Assembly: GCA_018806985.1 (NCBI GenBank)
Contig: JADANN010000245.1
Coordinates: forward strand, 248,001-312,000
Reading direction: 5' to 3'
DNA length: 64,000 bases
Origin: Angiostrongylus vasorum
Taxonomy: Eukaryota; Nematoda; Chromadorea; Rhabditida; Metastrongylidae
Positions 48,399 through 60,974 of this stretch are shown one piece after another. Within the stretch, counting starts at the first letter, position 1, and every line of letters starts with the position of its first letter. The notes under the pieces were generated by a model. The model saw only the letters and a program-made list of their open reading frames with translations. It had not been told where the DNA came from and searched no databases. The position numbers and the translations under genes were made by a program.

Positions 48399-51300
48399 TC
48401 AGAACAATTTTTTTCTCTTCCGAGTCGATCCTTCCAGTTTGGTCCCACTACGTCTATTCGATTTCTCGTTTTGCTTTTTACTGGCACATTTTTCACAGAA
48501 CCAAGGCACGTCGTCGGGAGGGGCAACGAGAAGGCCAACGCAATGCCTGCGACGAAGGAATATGATACTAATTGGATTTTCAACATTAGTAAAAAACTGG
48601 TCGGATATAATGTCACTCATAAAACGTCTAAGGCTCTAGTAATAAAAAAACTTAAATTTACATTTTCACTTAATTACATCACATTTTACACCATATTGGC
48701 GAACATAAATTTCGGTACACATAACCGATCCATATAAAATTCGAATCAATTCGTTGAACAACAGTTAACATTACTGGGAACCTTATCATCACATTGAAAA
48801 ATGAGAAAAGAATTTAGATTGAAGCCCAATCTACGTTAAAAGTGGGAATTTCACATACCAGTGAAACCAATTGTCACACATGTCACAGCAAACCATTGTT
48901 GCTCCTTCAGTCCATGCGACCGAACATGAGGGACAAATCCACACCTACAGAAGCAGACGTGCAAACAACACAAAGATCATAATCTAAAGGAAAGCTGAGA
49001 TAGCACGATAATTATGGATGAAAACACAGTACCACATCTGAGCTATCGTCATCTCCCTCCTCTGAACTGTCGTCCTGCACCGATTTTGCTACCTCGACCT
49101 TCAAGTTTCAAATCTAACTAAGAGTTTGCATACACGTAAAACCACTTGATAGTTAAAAGAACCTGGCTTTTTCTCCTCTTCTCTGCTCCGATGTTTCTCT
49201 TTAGTTCTCCTATCTTTCGTCTCTGTAACGAATTTAAAAAATAGCCTTATCGTTTACTTCTCATAATCAATGCTTCGTAGTAGATTTTGATACACCTCAA
49301 ATACACTCTTCATATATTTAAAGAAAGCATACATGTAGTTAAAGGAACGCCTGTCATGAAAACGACATGACCATTTCGATTTATGAAACCCTTTCTAGTA
49401 CACAATGTAAATCTTAGGCGAAAAGTTCAAAGTTCTAAAAATTAACTAAATTCCATCAACGTAGCAGAAGCTGAAAAAGTTTTTAGGCAGCCCAATGATA
49501 GTTAATTTAACCAAAAACTAGTCAGAATAGAGAGTTAACATAGTGCGTTCCATATGAAACAAATACTAACAACTTTTTATACGAGGTCCTGTTATCGTAT
49601 ATATCATTTACAAATCGCACCGCTTTTAATAAAAAAAAAGTCCGTATAATCTGAAGTGGGCTGTCAATGGAAAAAAACAACATAGCGAAAAAATATTTTA
49701 GCAAAAAAGAAGATTGATTCTGAAATTAAACAGACTCATTTATTAACCATAGAAATAATTTCCACACACCTGCTTTTACAAAAGCCGTAACCGGTGGAGG
49801 TAAACGAACAACTTTTTCACGTCGTTGGTTCACACGCTGCTCCTTTTCTGGCTTTTCTTTTTGCTTACGTTCAGAAACATCACGTTCTCGTTCACGTTCA
49901 CGCTCGACTTCCCGTTCACGTTCACGTTCACGTTCGCGTTCCCGTTCACGTTGGCGTTCACGCTCACGTTCACGTTCACGTTCCTGTTCGCGTTCCCGTT
50001 GGCGTTCGCGTTCCTGCTCGCGTTCCCGTTGGCGCTCGCGTTCACGTTCACGTTGTCGTTCACGTTGGCGTTCACGTTCACGTTCCTGTTCATGCTCTTG
50101 CTCCCGCTCTAACTCCTTTTCACGTTCCTGCTCGATACGTCTCCTTTCCTCCTTCTCTAGACGTCTACGTTCTTCTTTTTCTCGCTTTCTTTCCTCCTCA
50201 TCTTTCCTCTTCCGTTTCCTTTCTTCCCTCCATTGCGTGTCGAAAGAATTCGATAATGGATGTGGAGCTTTCAACTGGAAATACGAACGTTTACGGCTTA
50301 ACGAGGAATATAGACGGATAATAGAATGATACACTGCATTTTTTAGAGTAAGAGAACTTATTTTAGTGGCGCCCTATTAGTAATACAGAGAGTATTCTCT
50401 ACCATGCAAAGAATATTCCCTATTCTTACATATATCGTCAACAATGTCAGTAATCTCTTGCAACAAATACGTTATCGCAATTCCACCCTATCTGATTGGT
50501 ATACAAAGGTATCCAATCAGTCCAATCCACTAATTTTATTGTATTCACTCCTTGCTTCTCACTTCCTTTACCCTTTAAAAGAATAAGGAAGAAAATCGGA
50601 AGTTCTAGAACGCAAGAAGAAAATATATTCCTTATGATACATGTTAATCACTGAACTAGTTAATACGGTTAATACGCTAAGCTTACCAAACGACCTAACC
50701 GCATAAACGACGAAGCGACTTAGCGCAAAGACGCAATCACGCTCAATAATAAGCTCAAGCAAATGCCGAAAAGGATAAATTCATCACATCCTGACGTCGC
50801 TTTCCATAACTAAGCCTTTAAAAAAGTGGCAAACAAGTGTCTTTCAAACCTTCTAAATGACAGCGATGACAAAGTAGACATATGGGTAGACCTGACATCA
50901 AACAATAACGAAAGAGGATTACATCATCACACTGTAAAAAGAAATAAACGAGAATTCCAGAGAACAAGCGGTTATTAAGTTTCGAATTGATGGATAATTC
51001 GTCTTCTTTTTAATGAACGACGAAGAATGCCTTGTTATAATGCGTGACCTCAGACAATGTCGCAGAATGACATTCTAACCTGAGAGAGGCACATAACCCA
51101 CCCTATGTGGGACACTTTGCTGCTCGTCCCCATCAATAAGTGAGACTCACAGAAAACGGCAAATGTCTAGAGAAGCTCCTTCTAACCAGATTAAAATCAA
51201 GGTTTCGAGGAATTTTTTTGTTCGGGTTTTAAGTATTTGGCTGAGTAAGCTGCGCATCAATATAACTTTTCGAGGCTCTGAAGAACCGAAATCCGCTGAA

Positions 51301-54300
51301 GTGTTAGCTACCGTGAAACAAATTTTAAAATAAGAACCTCGTGTCTGCTCATCAAGAAAACAGTACACATAAGAAAGCCTCATCGACAATGAAATAAACA
51401 TGGATGGAGCAGCACTCAAAAGTACTAAATGGAAGTGAAGAAACTCAAGGCTGAATCTTGTCTTTGCCAGATGTCCACAAACGAGATAAAACAAGTAGAA
51501 AACTACCTGATAAAATTCTTACAGCATAGGAAAGGGTCAGAATTCACCAGATGACTATGAAATTGAAAAGTACTTTTGGAAACTTTCGATCACTACCTCA
51601 TGAAAGAGATATGAATGTCTCAAAATGAAGTACTAGTTAAACCTTTTTCAGGAGGCAGCAAGGGAAACCGTAAAATACTGCGAAACGTAGCATGGAACAC
51701 AAAAAAATATTGACATCACACTTAATAGAAAAATATCGAAGTTGGCAAGCTTCTGTTAACCAGGTGCTACACAGAATGCGCTCACTTCAAATGAAAGGAA
51801 ATCGTCGAGATGATTAGGTAGAACAGGGCGAACCACTTTATTCCATAGTTACTCAACTACGGGAGAAACGACAACATAAGGAAAAAATGAGTCTACAACG
51901 AGAAGTATGCAACACTTTTACGAAGAATATTCACAGATGTGTACTACAACAAAGAAAATAATGGAGAGCAAATGTAATATAGAAGAGGGAAGAATTCCCG
52001 AAAATCACCAAGAAGTATATCGAGGAAGCACTCCAAATGACAAAGTAGATGAACAGCATCAGATTTACATATAGGTTACAAGAGCGAACACGGTACAACC
52101 ACGAATCCCTGTTTCCACTTCGAGAAACGAAAGATGCGCCAAGAAATTACGATAAACTTACGAATAAAGAATATACACAGTGATTCGCAATTTATGCTAT
52201 AAATGTGGATCCATACTCCACAAAACGTGCGACTCTAAAGTAGAAACGTCTTAGACACGCAGAGTATCAGAAACTCACCATAAACGATCAAGAAGAAAGG
52301 TGTACAAGTTCTACTAGGCTGGAAAAGAATATAATAGATGAGAACACCACGTCAACAAGAATCAAAGGAATAACAGAATGATCGTACTACGAAGTATAGA
52401 TCCAACAGAGTCTCGCACTCAATGACTTCTGTGGACACAATGAAAAAGTGCAGGAAAAATCAGTTTCCGACACGGATAACAGATAGTACACTTCACCACG
52501 ATGAGAATTACCAGTCATTGAAGGGTTCGTAGAACCTGATTCCAAAAAAGGTCAGAAGGATCAGAAAACCTAATAGTCTGAGAAATATCTGAGAACAAAA
52601 TATAAGGAATAGAAAACGACCGCTATAAACAGCCTCAACGGTCACGGAAGATGAATGAACAGCAAAACAACACGAACTTCTCAGCAGCATTATGGAACTC
52701 TCGCGAAACGATGAAAACAGATAACCGTTCGAAGAAGCGGATGAGTCGGGCTCAGTCGATGGACCAGGCGGGCACAATCCCGCACTTCACGGAACAGCCA
52801 CACGGCGAAACCACAAATTTAAAATTGGTTTTCGATATATCAGTGTCTATTAGTCAATCGACTTCGTACATGCGATACCATAAAAAATGAGGGGATACAT
52901 AGAATATCCTCAAACTTCTAGGAAATACCCTCTGTTTCTACATAGTTCTACCGTCAATGACAATAACCTCTCCACCGAAAACACATTACCACACTCTCAC
53001 TCTATCTTAACGGTATATAAGGATTAATAATCGGTTCGATCAATACAATTCTCCTTCGTCGCCATCTCTACTCTCTTAGGCAGAATAAAGCAGAAAGTCC
53101 CTTACGAAACTCTTCATTCTCAATAAATAATCTTCCACTGAACTAACCAAAACATGTACTTACAAACAAGATGAAACTGTATAAAATTAGCTAATTAGTT
53201 GATACTAACCACTCGGCACGTAATAAAAAACCATACTAAAAAACTCGGTTGTCTTATGACAGCGATAAGACAATAGGGATTTGGGAGAATTAGAAGGGAA
53301 AAAAACTAAGAAGAACGAAAACAGACTAACTTCGGCCTTCGTATAAAATTTCCTCCTCGGTTCTGCATGAGGCTCCTCATTCATTTCAGCGTGTGACGCA
53401 AGTGAACCTAGCTTCAGTGGTGGGACAACTTTTTGTCCAACTTCCTTGAGTTCGTCACTGCATATAGGAAAATTCTTAAACTTGATTTTTACGGGCTCTG
53501 GCTGAGGACTAGGTTCAGTCACCGTTTCTGTGGTAGACGTTTGATCACCAATACGAATTTTGAGTGTGAACTTCGGCTCATGAACGGCTCTCTTATGATT
53601 TCTGTCATGTTCTTTTTTCTTTTTCTTCTTCTTGTGTTCTTTGTCTCGCTTCTTTTCCTTTCTCTGTGGAGATTTTGAATATCCTTCTTCTCTGTCTTTT
53701 TTCTTCTTCTTCTTACGATGAGGAGAGGCAGGCTCATCTACACTTGTATCCATTGAAAACACTGTTTCTGCCGACCCACACATAGTACTGCCTTCTGGGG
53801 CAACACTGTCGTCAAAAAATGGAATCGTATCCGAGTCATTGTCGTAGCGCACGTCCACAGCGGATGGTGAAGGGTCATGAATTTCCGTTGTTTTTGGAGT
53901 TAGAGGAGGAGGCGAGAATGCCGAACTAGCCGAATCGCTGTGTGGATTGCTGATCACGATCTTCAAGTGCTTTGGTGAAGCTTCGGGAAGTTCCTGTCTC
54001 ATTGGAGGAGTGGCTACGTCTCGATCGAGTTCCAGTAATTGTAACTGGGCCCGTTCCTCCGATAATTGTTGAACGCCTCGTCCTTGTTGACATCCTTCAG
54101 CTACGTGTTGCTGCTGTTCTTCACCTACCTTGCCCAGTTCTCCTTCTTGTTGCTTCTTTCGTTTTGTTTTTTGCTTTTCTTTTTTTTCTTTTTTCTCTTG
54201 TTTGTTATCCTTGCTGACTTCCTCACCAATATGTGCCAGCAAGAAACTCTTCAGTGAGAGTGGTGTTTCAAGTTGCTCAATAGGTCGTAGTAGATCTAAC

Positions 54301-55891
54301 CTCGGAGCAGAAGATTGCCAAGGACGTAAACCACCAACAGACGTTACATGTTTAGCTTCATCCACACTTTGATATTCGAGGATTGGCATGGGTGACGAGC
54401 TTGAAGAACCCATCTTAGTAACACCGCTCTTTTTGCCCTTAGCAGTTGTGACTTTCAAATGCTTCAGATCAGATTTTCGAGGTAACGTCACAGTTAAGCG
54501 AGAAGATGGGGACTCGGATCTACTAGTCGATTGTTCAGTTTGCTTGAGCAAATGCACTGACAACGGTGATGGACTGGAGGATGGGGAATATTTACCATGC
54601 TGGTCCTTATAGTTACCGCTACCCTTAGGTTTCTTCCGATAAGATCCAGTACTCGCTAACAATTCCTGGGTGCCACCTTGTTGGAGCTTCAGAGAAGACA
54701 GATTAGCACTACTTCGGATCCCAGTTGCTGAGCTATGGTCCTTGCTAGTGTCCAAAAACGACGGCTCCTCGTGTCCTCGACGCAACAGGCCCAGCGACTT
54801 TGCATCACAATTTGAAAAGTCAGGAAACTCTGCTGGCCTTCTAAAACGTGCATATGAAAATTAAGAAACTAAACACAATGCGTACTAATGAAAATTAGGA
54901 AAACATGGCAGCAAAACGAGCCCTTTCTTTTCCAAAGAAGTTGAAGGTTTCATCACAGCGAGATAATCGGCCCCTTAAAGAACACGTTGCATAAAGTTTT
55001 TTTAAAATCGAAACCGCAGGATACCACCACCTTCTGCAGTCCATGTCGGATGAACAGCAGGATAATAGGGAGGAATATGTTCAGCACGACCCTAAACAAT
55101 GGACACAGATAGAGACATGAATAATGTATACAGAAACAGATCAAGAGTATCAACCTCGAGCTCTTTCCCACTCGCTTGAAGGTCAAACAATGCTCTTATG
55201 TTTGGACCAGAAACAGGGAACTCGCATATCTGAAATGCAGAGATTTTAAGGAAACGACAGAACGCAAAACCTGGATTGTGACAAACAAAGTACTTACCGG
55301 TTTTGGCTGACCAACGTTTCCAACCTGCGTCAGATAATCCCGCATTTCTCTTGACGAAAATCTCAACTTGCAAAAAGCCAGGTCTATATCGTTGGGAGAG
55401 ATCTCAGTACGGCCAGCTAGAACTTCATAACCAATAATGATATAAAATCAAACCCTTGGGTCGACATACTGAGTCTAGTAAGAACAGAAAGCGATTCTCT
55501 AATACATCTATCTTACGAACCTAAGGAGCACTGCAGTCATCCGGCGTAGCCGGTACTGCTAAAGCTACGCCAACGTCAACCTGATGGCTGAGGAAAATTA
55601 AAAAGGCAAATGAGAAAAAAAACCAGATGGATGAAACACACTAGAAACGGAAACAGCAGTGGAGAGTTTTAAAAGTGAAGAAAACAAAGAAACTCCGGAA
55701 ATGAACCCACCGTGTTCGGCCAAAACCTTACTTCGAGACCAGACTTCGACCATGAACCGGCGCATGATGTCCGTGAGGGCATTCATTGAGTCGCCGGATG
55801 CAGCTGAGAAGCCGATGTTATCGAGGATGTGACCGACGGCGGTCGACAGACCTTGGAGAGCCACCTCCTCGGGCGATGGCCGCGATCCCAT
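48399..55891 (-). CDS. taf-3: TFIID subunit 3 (TAF3) ortholog: histone fold, charged linker and PHD finger (11 exons, predicted 961 aa)
   Basis: Component of the general transcription factor TFIID. In the family the histone fold pairs with TAF10 and the PHD finger reads H3K4me3. Exons on the minus strand, all in phase: 55711-55891, 55298-55416, 55155-55229, 55015-55091, 54905-54973, 53331-54840, 49770-50274, 49163-49222, 49033-49088, 48859-48944, 48399-48546. Residues 8-85 form the histone fold. Next come ICEFPVSGPN, EHIPPYYPA and DETFNFFGK, which resemble the conserved stretch after the fold in animal TAF3. Exon 6 is a long Ser/Lys-rich linker. Exon 7 (residues about 678-845) is an Arg/Glu repeat. 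The PHD finger (about 885-935) shows WICPSC, CCDMC, NWFHWHC and WFCEKC with the Cys4-His-Cys3 spacing, and keeps the Trp and Met positions of the methyl-lysine cage. Length is near human TAF3 (929 aa). The junctions around exons 4-6 (a 41-base intron, a GTTTTC donor) are the least certain. Confidence 0.93.
49770..50274 (-). other. taf-3: Arg/Glu-repeat exon of taf-3 (probable single alpha helix)
   Basis: This 505-base exon starts after TATTTCCAG with LKAPHPLSNS. It then runs into WREERKRK and about 110 residues made almost only of Arg and Glu, with some Gln and Lys, mostly as alternating ER/QRER units. It ends with VVRLPPPVTAFVKA before a GTGTGT donor. Such a dense i/i+4 salt-bridge pattern usually makes a rigid, monomeric charged helix, which would hold the histone fold and the PHD finger far apart. 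The codon repeat also keeps other frames open on both strands. Because the unit is a short tandem repeat, its length may vary between individuals or be collapsed in assembly. Confidence 0.8.
50275..53330 (-). other. Large taf-3 intron (about 3.1 kb)
   Basis: Intron 6 of taf-3, between the Ser/Lys-rich exon and the Arg/Glu exon. On the plus strand, 51600-52900 is unusually purine-rich and gives stop-broken, highly charged frames that loosely resemble the linker between endonuclease and RT of an RTE LINE. I cannot confirm it. Confidence 0.35.
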
Positions 55892-55917
55892 CGCATTTGT
55901 ATCTGTCTACAGTTGGC
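55892..55917 (-). promoter_or_regulatory. Possible trans-splice acceptor and short leader of taf-3
   Basis: Upstream of the taf-3 ATG (55891-55889) on the minus strand is GGATTTTCAG, with the splice position after base 55917, leaving about 25 untranslated bases. A second possible acceptor, CTGTAG, lies closer (after 55907). An out-of-frame ATG sits a few bases before the chosen start. The arrangement fits a spliced-leader site, but no transcript evidence is available here. Confidence 0.4.
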
Positions 55918-57239
55918 TGAAAATCCAGAAATCCTCACTAAACGAATCCAAGGACAACAATTACAATCAGACACCTTAAGAGGCGATGATGAGAGCGAAA
56001 CGGATTTCATAACACTTGTCACGAATTTGGAGATGAACGCGCAGAGACTGCGAAATGTTCAGTTGATGTGAAAGATCGATCTATTGGGCTAGTTTCCCCC
56101 TCTAATATCCAGAGAATCCATAAATGCAATAGAGAAACAGTAGTGAGAAGGCTTAAGTGAAGATGTCATGAAAATGAGCAACACCAAAGGTTCATCGCTT
56201 TCATTTCAACACACGTACGCACTTCAAAACGCCTATCGACCCTACTTTTCCCACAGGAACCAATCAATAACTGCAAGATAATCTTACATACCATATCCAA
56301 ATTATCCCCGTACTCATCTGATAACTCAGTTTTCTTCTCTACGATTACGCATGTAATTCACAGGGAGAGACGACCGATCGATAGGCGTGTAGAACACCGC
56401 GTTCGCTTAGCGCTTCGCGTGGAATAAACCGTATTCCAGCGCGTCCTACTAGGACCACATATATCAACTGGATTGTTTATTAACCCACCACGTACATCGC
56501 TTGAAAATACTTGTATCACCGTGTACTATTCAGTATTTCAAGTTCTTCTTCGTTGGTTTTAGTTTTCCAGCGTTACTTTTTAGCGATAGTCCCCAAAGAG
56601 ATAAATGGGTTTACTTTTGTTTGCTGTTACTTTCTCTTTCAAGCCTTTTAAGTATCCAGAAGCACTTTTTAAACGCATACTGGTGAATTGCTTCGAGATT
56701 TCTAAAAATTGTGTAAAGCCTATTTCAAATCAGATATATGGGCAATGGTGGTACTACAGGCTAAAAGTAAGCAGTTATTCAGTTGATCAAAAGCGAGGAT
56801 GAGCAGAAGAGGAAAAGAAAAAACAAAAGATGACTGAAGTACTGTATGACCAGGATTGGAGTTAGTGGTTGATATAATACCTTTGTTTTTTTTCCAGCTA
56901 GTCATAGAAATCGTGAGCTAAGCGATGATATTAGTAATGATCATGTCCAAACATTCGATAACAAGACAGAATTGGTAAGAACAACTATCCTTGTAGTTAT
57001 AGTTCAGTAGTACTTATAGAATAGTTGAAAATATCCAGAATGGTGCAAATGGTGGTCCCATTGCTCGGAACAGCCATTCGCTCAGTTAGTCATTGCGGTC
57101 AATAGCATTTATCGAATCGGTATTGATCTCTCAACTTTTTTCTCACCTACGACTACCCACTAGGCAATTTGCTAAATATACATTCGCTTCAATAATCCAA
57201 ATGTGGCTAACTGTTTTGTAATTAACAATGTGTTAAAAG
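55918..57239. other. Upstream flank of taf-3; no gene recognised
   Basis: AT-rich sequence presumed to contain the taf-3 promoter; no specific element is recognised. Confidence 0.35.
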
Positions 57240-57516
57240 AGCTCCAAAGCTTTCTGCTTTGATCAATCCCTGATGGATGCGCTATGCATTCGACTTTATA
57301 AAACATCATTTGGAGGTGATTGAATGCATATCTGGCCTTTACAATAACTCGTGGTGGTCTGCCGATGTATCGAGCCAGTGTTGCTATCCTCCCAGACAAG
57401 TCTGGTACCAATTTGCCGACCTTGGAGAGATGGATGACTTGGTGAGCATGGGGCGTGAGGATCCATTCCATATGTATTGCAGGACGCCTTTGACTACTGC
57501 GCTACACGCGCCGCAC
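57240..57516 (-). mobile_element. tRNA-derived SINE-like repeat, copy 7
   Basis: Plus-strand blocks GATCAATCCCTGATGGATGC, GTGATTGAATGCATATCTGG, GCCGATGTATCGAGCCAGTG and CAAGTCTGGTACCAATTTGC, with the head (CTGCGCTACACGCGCC) near 57513. The classic TAAAG tail is less clear here. Confidence 0.8.
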
Positions 57517-58707
57517 CACTGTGTTATGTTATGATTATGTCGTCTATTGAGATGAAAATGTTTCCATTTTGGGGTGCAGGGGTACGGATGATGAACCAGT
57601 AACAGGTTAGTGTGGGGGTCGCTGATAGCTTGATTCATTTGCAGCCATGTTCCGTAAGTTTTTTAGCCCGATTTTCTGCACAAAACTTTTACTTTCTTCG
57701 GTATTCATTTGCTCGATCGATGGTCTTCCGGCCACTGATATCATAGCCAGTGTGGTTACGAAAAGTATGCTCCGTATACCACTGTTCACATTCCTCTACA
57801 GCATACGTTTGAAGGATTATTGTAAATTGCTGTTTTTTCGAAATCATTACAAATCTGCGTCCTATCCCTACCCTTTCACTGAGGTATGAATATCGTGGCT
57901 ACCAAATTGAATCATATTTTACACCGTCTTTGGCAATAATTGAAAAAAATCCGAGTAATAAAAATGATTAGGGTTACATGTAGTGTTGATCCTCTTGATA
58001 CGTATAGTAATTGCTCCAGCGCCTCTTTGCAGATCTCTCATAGGTCACGTTTTTGCTGCTGGATTAATGTCTTTCATGGTGGTCAGCTAATGGTCGAGAT
58101 ATTACATCAGTACGAAGTAAATTTGTATAGAATTTTATCACAGTCTATGTTTTCTGTTTCATAAATGCGTTGATTAAACATGTCTGAGTGATGAATGTGA
58201 AGAAAAGATGTGTACCAAGGAGAAGAAAAAACATGCATGGTAGTTACTAGTTTTTTCTCATAAATAGGGAGTGGAACACTACATAATCACTTTTTTTCCT
58301 TAAGAATGCAACTGAGCGTAGCTTCCGGTAATATTCGAGTGTGTTTCATTTGTGAACAATATACGTTGTGTATCGTGAACATCTTTTTTTTCATCAGCAT
58401 CACCACATCCTTTTTGTTTTTGTTTACACTTGAGCGCCATTGTACGGATTTGGTAGTTCTAGTGGGCCTCCAATTGCTCTTGCTTAAGCATTTGCTGGTT
58501 GAGCTGACTTCGATTGTCCTTTTCTGTTGTATTTAGACGTGCCACTCACGTCTGTCTCTCTTCTCTGGACCACACTTTAAAGCTTTATCATTGGATTGGT
58601 AGGATTTTAGTCTGTGTTATCGGCCTTCACCTTCGAATACATATACCTTGGAAAATTGTAGGCATTACTAGCTGGAATAAAAATGATTGGAATCTAAATA
58701 TAGTAAA
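57517..58707. other. No firm gene
   Basis: A minus-strand open frame at 57789-57607 has a signal-peptide-like start (SILFVTTLAMISVAG) and a short polar remainder ending SSYQRPPH, but its first codon is GTG and there is no clear upstream exon. It is noted, not called. Plus-strand frames here are short and hydrophobic. Confidence 0.4.
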
Positions 58708-58983
58708 GGGTAAAGCTGTCGGCGTTGATCGATCCCCTGAGAGACACGTCACGCCTTCGGCCTCATTAAGCATCGTTGGAAGTGACTGAATGCATATCTG
58801 GCCTTTACAATGACGCATGGTGGCCTACCGATGTACCGAGGGCAGTGCTGCCATCCTCTCAAACAAGTCTGGTACAAATTTGCGAACCCAGGAGGGACGG
58901 AGGGCTTGGCGGGGCCCGGGGCGCGAGGATCGATCCCACGTGTATTGCAGGGCGTCTCCAACCACTGCGCTACAGCGCCCCTA
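58708..58983 (-). mobile_element. tRNA-derived SINE-like repeat, copy 8
   Basis: Tail AGTAAAGGGTAAAGCTGTCG (plus), body GACTGAATGCATATCTGGCC, GCCTACCGATGTACCGAGGG and CAAGTCTGGTACAAATTTGC, B-box-like GAGGATCGATCCCACG, head CACTGCGCTACAGCGCCCC. Confidence 0.82.
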
Positions 58984-59970
58984 ATCTAAGCATATTTTCC
59001 AATAATCTTAAGCTTTTAACCACGCGATTCTCCAGATGGCATCGAAACCACCGAAAGTTTAGCCGCAATAAAGATTTGTGATAACTTCGTGTAAACTTGT
59101 CAATAGACCAGAAAATTATCTCTGAGCTGTTTCTATTCTTGCACTCATGTCTTCCGTAAGCTCCCCATTCAGACTGGATAAAAAAACTTAAAATGTGTTC
59201 TGATCTATCTTTATTCTAAATGCCTAAATTTAGTAAAAAGAAGAAGGGATCCATACAACACGTCTATTAGATCATATTTTACTTTGTGCATAACATACCA
59301 GGATAGTCTCACGAATTGCTGCTCTTCTAAAGTTCGCACGTCACAAAGAAATCCGCGTTAGCGACTCCATATGAGAAAATACCAAGTGTCGACACATGTT
59401 CTGCCAAATAATGAGGCTCTTGTCATCTGTGAACAAAAAATTTAACGATATTGCAAAATGTGGATGCTGAATATAGGCCTAATTGTACAGCTTTCCATTG
59501 TCACCTCTTTTACTCATATTAGATCCAATAATCCACTCGTCAGCTAATGCATTGAAAAAGGTTCAATATCACCAGTTTTAACTCACCAATCTATGCACCT
59601 GATCTAAGGAACTTAGATTCTTTCTTCTTTCTAGTTGGAGAATACTATTTACAACAAATATCCCTTTTATAAATTCATTAATGGGGTATTCAACACGAGA
59701 TAAGGAGAATCTGGTGTAAGTGATTACAAGCCCAGAAAATTTGGCACAGGAAGCCGAAATAGGAACAAGAGCCGACGACGACCTGGACAAATTGCTACCT
59801 ATACGAATATAATATTGGACTACCTACCTTTACGAGCTGGATTGGATTACTACCTCTGCCTTTATGATATATCCGTGACATGTGTTACTAAGTTGTGCTC
59901 GAATTAATGTCCGATTTCAAATTGTATTTTCGAAGTTGCATATCTCATTTAGCTAATCCAAATAAAAGTC
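58984..59970. other. No gene or repeat recognised
   Basis: AT-rich DNA; only short open frames. Confidence 0.4.
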
Positions 59971-59974
59971 ACTA

Positions 59975-60490
59975 GAATCTTCACCTTTTTTTTAATCGTA
60001 AACATGTTTATGTATACCAGCTGCTTAACAATGTGGATTTCTAGAGGCAACCAAGTCGTTTAAGGCAATTTCAGTCTTGGCTTGGTTTTTGAAGTGTTTC
60101 TTGCACTGAAGGTTATAGTTATCGAGATCCTTGAGGTCGATGGGCGAGTGGATGGCAAGTGTGGTGGATAAGCAGTGTTTCGTAGCCCAGCTCTAGTATC
60201 CTTTGCAACATCGCTTGTGCAACATATGGCCGCCTGTTATCATCGGAAAAGAACATTCAATTCATACAGCATCCATTTGTCGAGCTTCTTAGACTTCCCA
60301 GAGGTGCAATACAGAGCTCGTCTCTAAGTTCTCAACAACTTGTGCATCTATTTGCTTCCATGAAAGCTTTAAATTCACCACCTCCAATAGCAGAAGGGGG
60401 TCCACTCATCCCCACATCTCCCTCATGTTGAAGATCGAATTCGCTACGACACAATCTTCCAACCATTGAACTGCACATTTTTGTTGTTTT
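59975..60490 (-). mobile_element. Mariner relic with a large internal deletion
   Basis: Read on the minus strand, about 60430-60270 gives EFDLQHEGD, GPPSAIGGGEFKAFMEAN, CRELRDEL-like text and NGWMLYELN-like text, matching the N-terminal half of mariner transposase up to its (W)VPHEL site. It then jumps directly to VLFSDDNRRPYVAQAMLQRI then LELGYETL (about 60245-60160), the HDNARPHxAxxTxxxLxxLGxExL region. It ends with KKHFKNQAKTEIALNDLVAS and AAGIHKHV. The block between the two halves, with the first catalytic Asp, is missing. Confidence 0.75.
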
Positions 60491-60649
60491 GACAACTGAA
60501 ATTCTAAAATTTATAATTTATTGAAAACACGATTTATATGACAATTTAATTATACGGGAAGAAAGTGCATAAAATAAGTTTTACGATGCTGCGTAACAGT
60601 ACAGCATTCGAGAAAGTTTCTGCTAAACTGGGATTTTATAGCTTCTAAA

Positions 60650-60860
60650 ACTATTCCATCTTCGAAATCGTGGAGAATATGCTTTGTTAGAAAAGCATAG
60701 GTGGGCCGGTGATATAACAAGAAGAGCAGACAATATATGTTTGAGAACAACTGTTAATGGATTCCAGAAGGGATGCAAACGTCCTATAGGACGACCGTTA
60801 ACAAGATGAGCTGATGTTTTTGGCCCGAGTCCACGAGCTGCATTCGTACCTGTAAATGAT
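60650..60860 (+). mobile_element. RTE-type LINE 3' fragment
   Basis: The plus strand reads LEKHRWAGDITRRADNIC then GFQKGCKRPIGRPLTR, stop, ADVFG, which matches the C-terminal RTE signature (KIRWAGHVxRxxDxRW, then P(R)xxKRPxGRPPTRWxDxF). It is adjacent to the mariner relic and to repeat C copy 4. Confidence 0.65.
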
Positions 60861-60974
60861 TTATAGGTGAGAAAATCGTACTCTTGGACATCACCTTGTC
60901 ATCATATGATTTCATGGGTGATGATCACGAGTGAAAGAAATTAATGGTAAGTGTTCTGGGATTTCTTAATCTTT

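Noticed and set aside
49794..50321. Plus-strand His/Val repeat frame and other Phe/Thr or Asn/Val repeat frames over the taf-3 Arg/Glu exon
   Set aside because: They are other frames of the same tandem repeat; only the minus-strand Arg/Glu frame has matching splice sites and phases.
53433..54612. Several hydrophobic plus-strand open frames over the taf-3 linker exon
   Set aside because: They are the reverse of Lys/Glu-rich codons in the long taf-3 exon, which stays open for over 500 codons.
57607..57789. Small secreted-peptide-like frame with a hydrophobic start
   Set aside because: The first codon is GTG, an in-frame stop lies just upstream, and no upstream exon was found.
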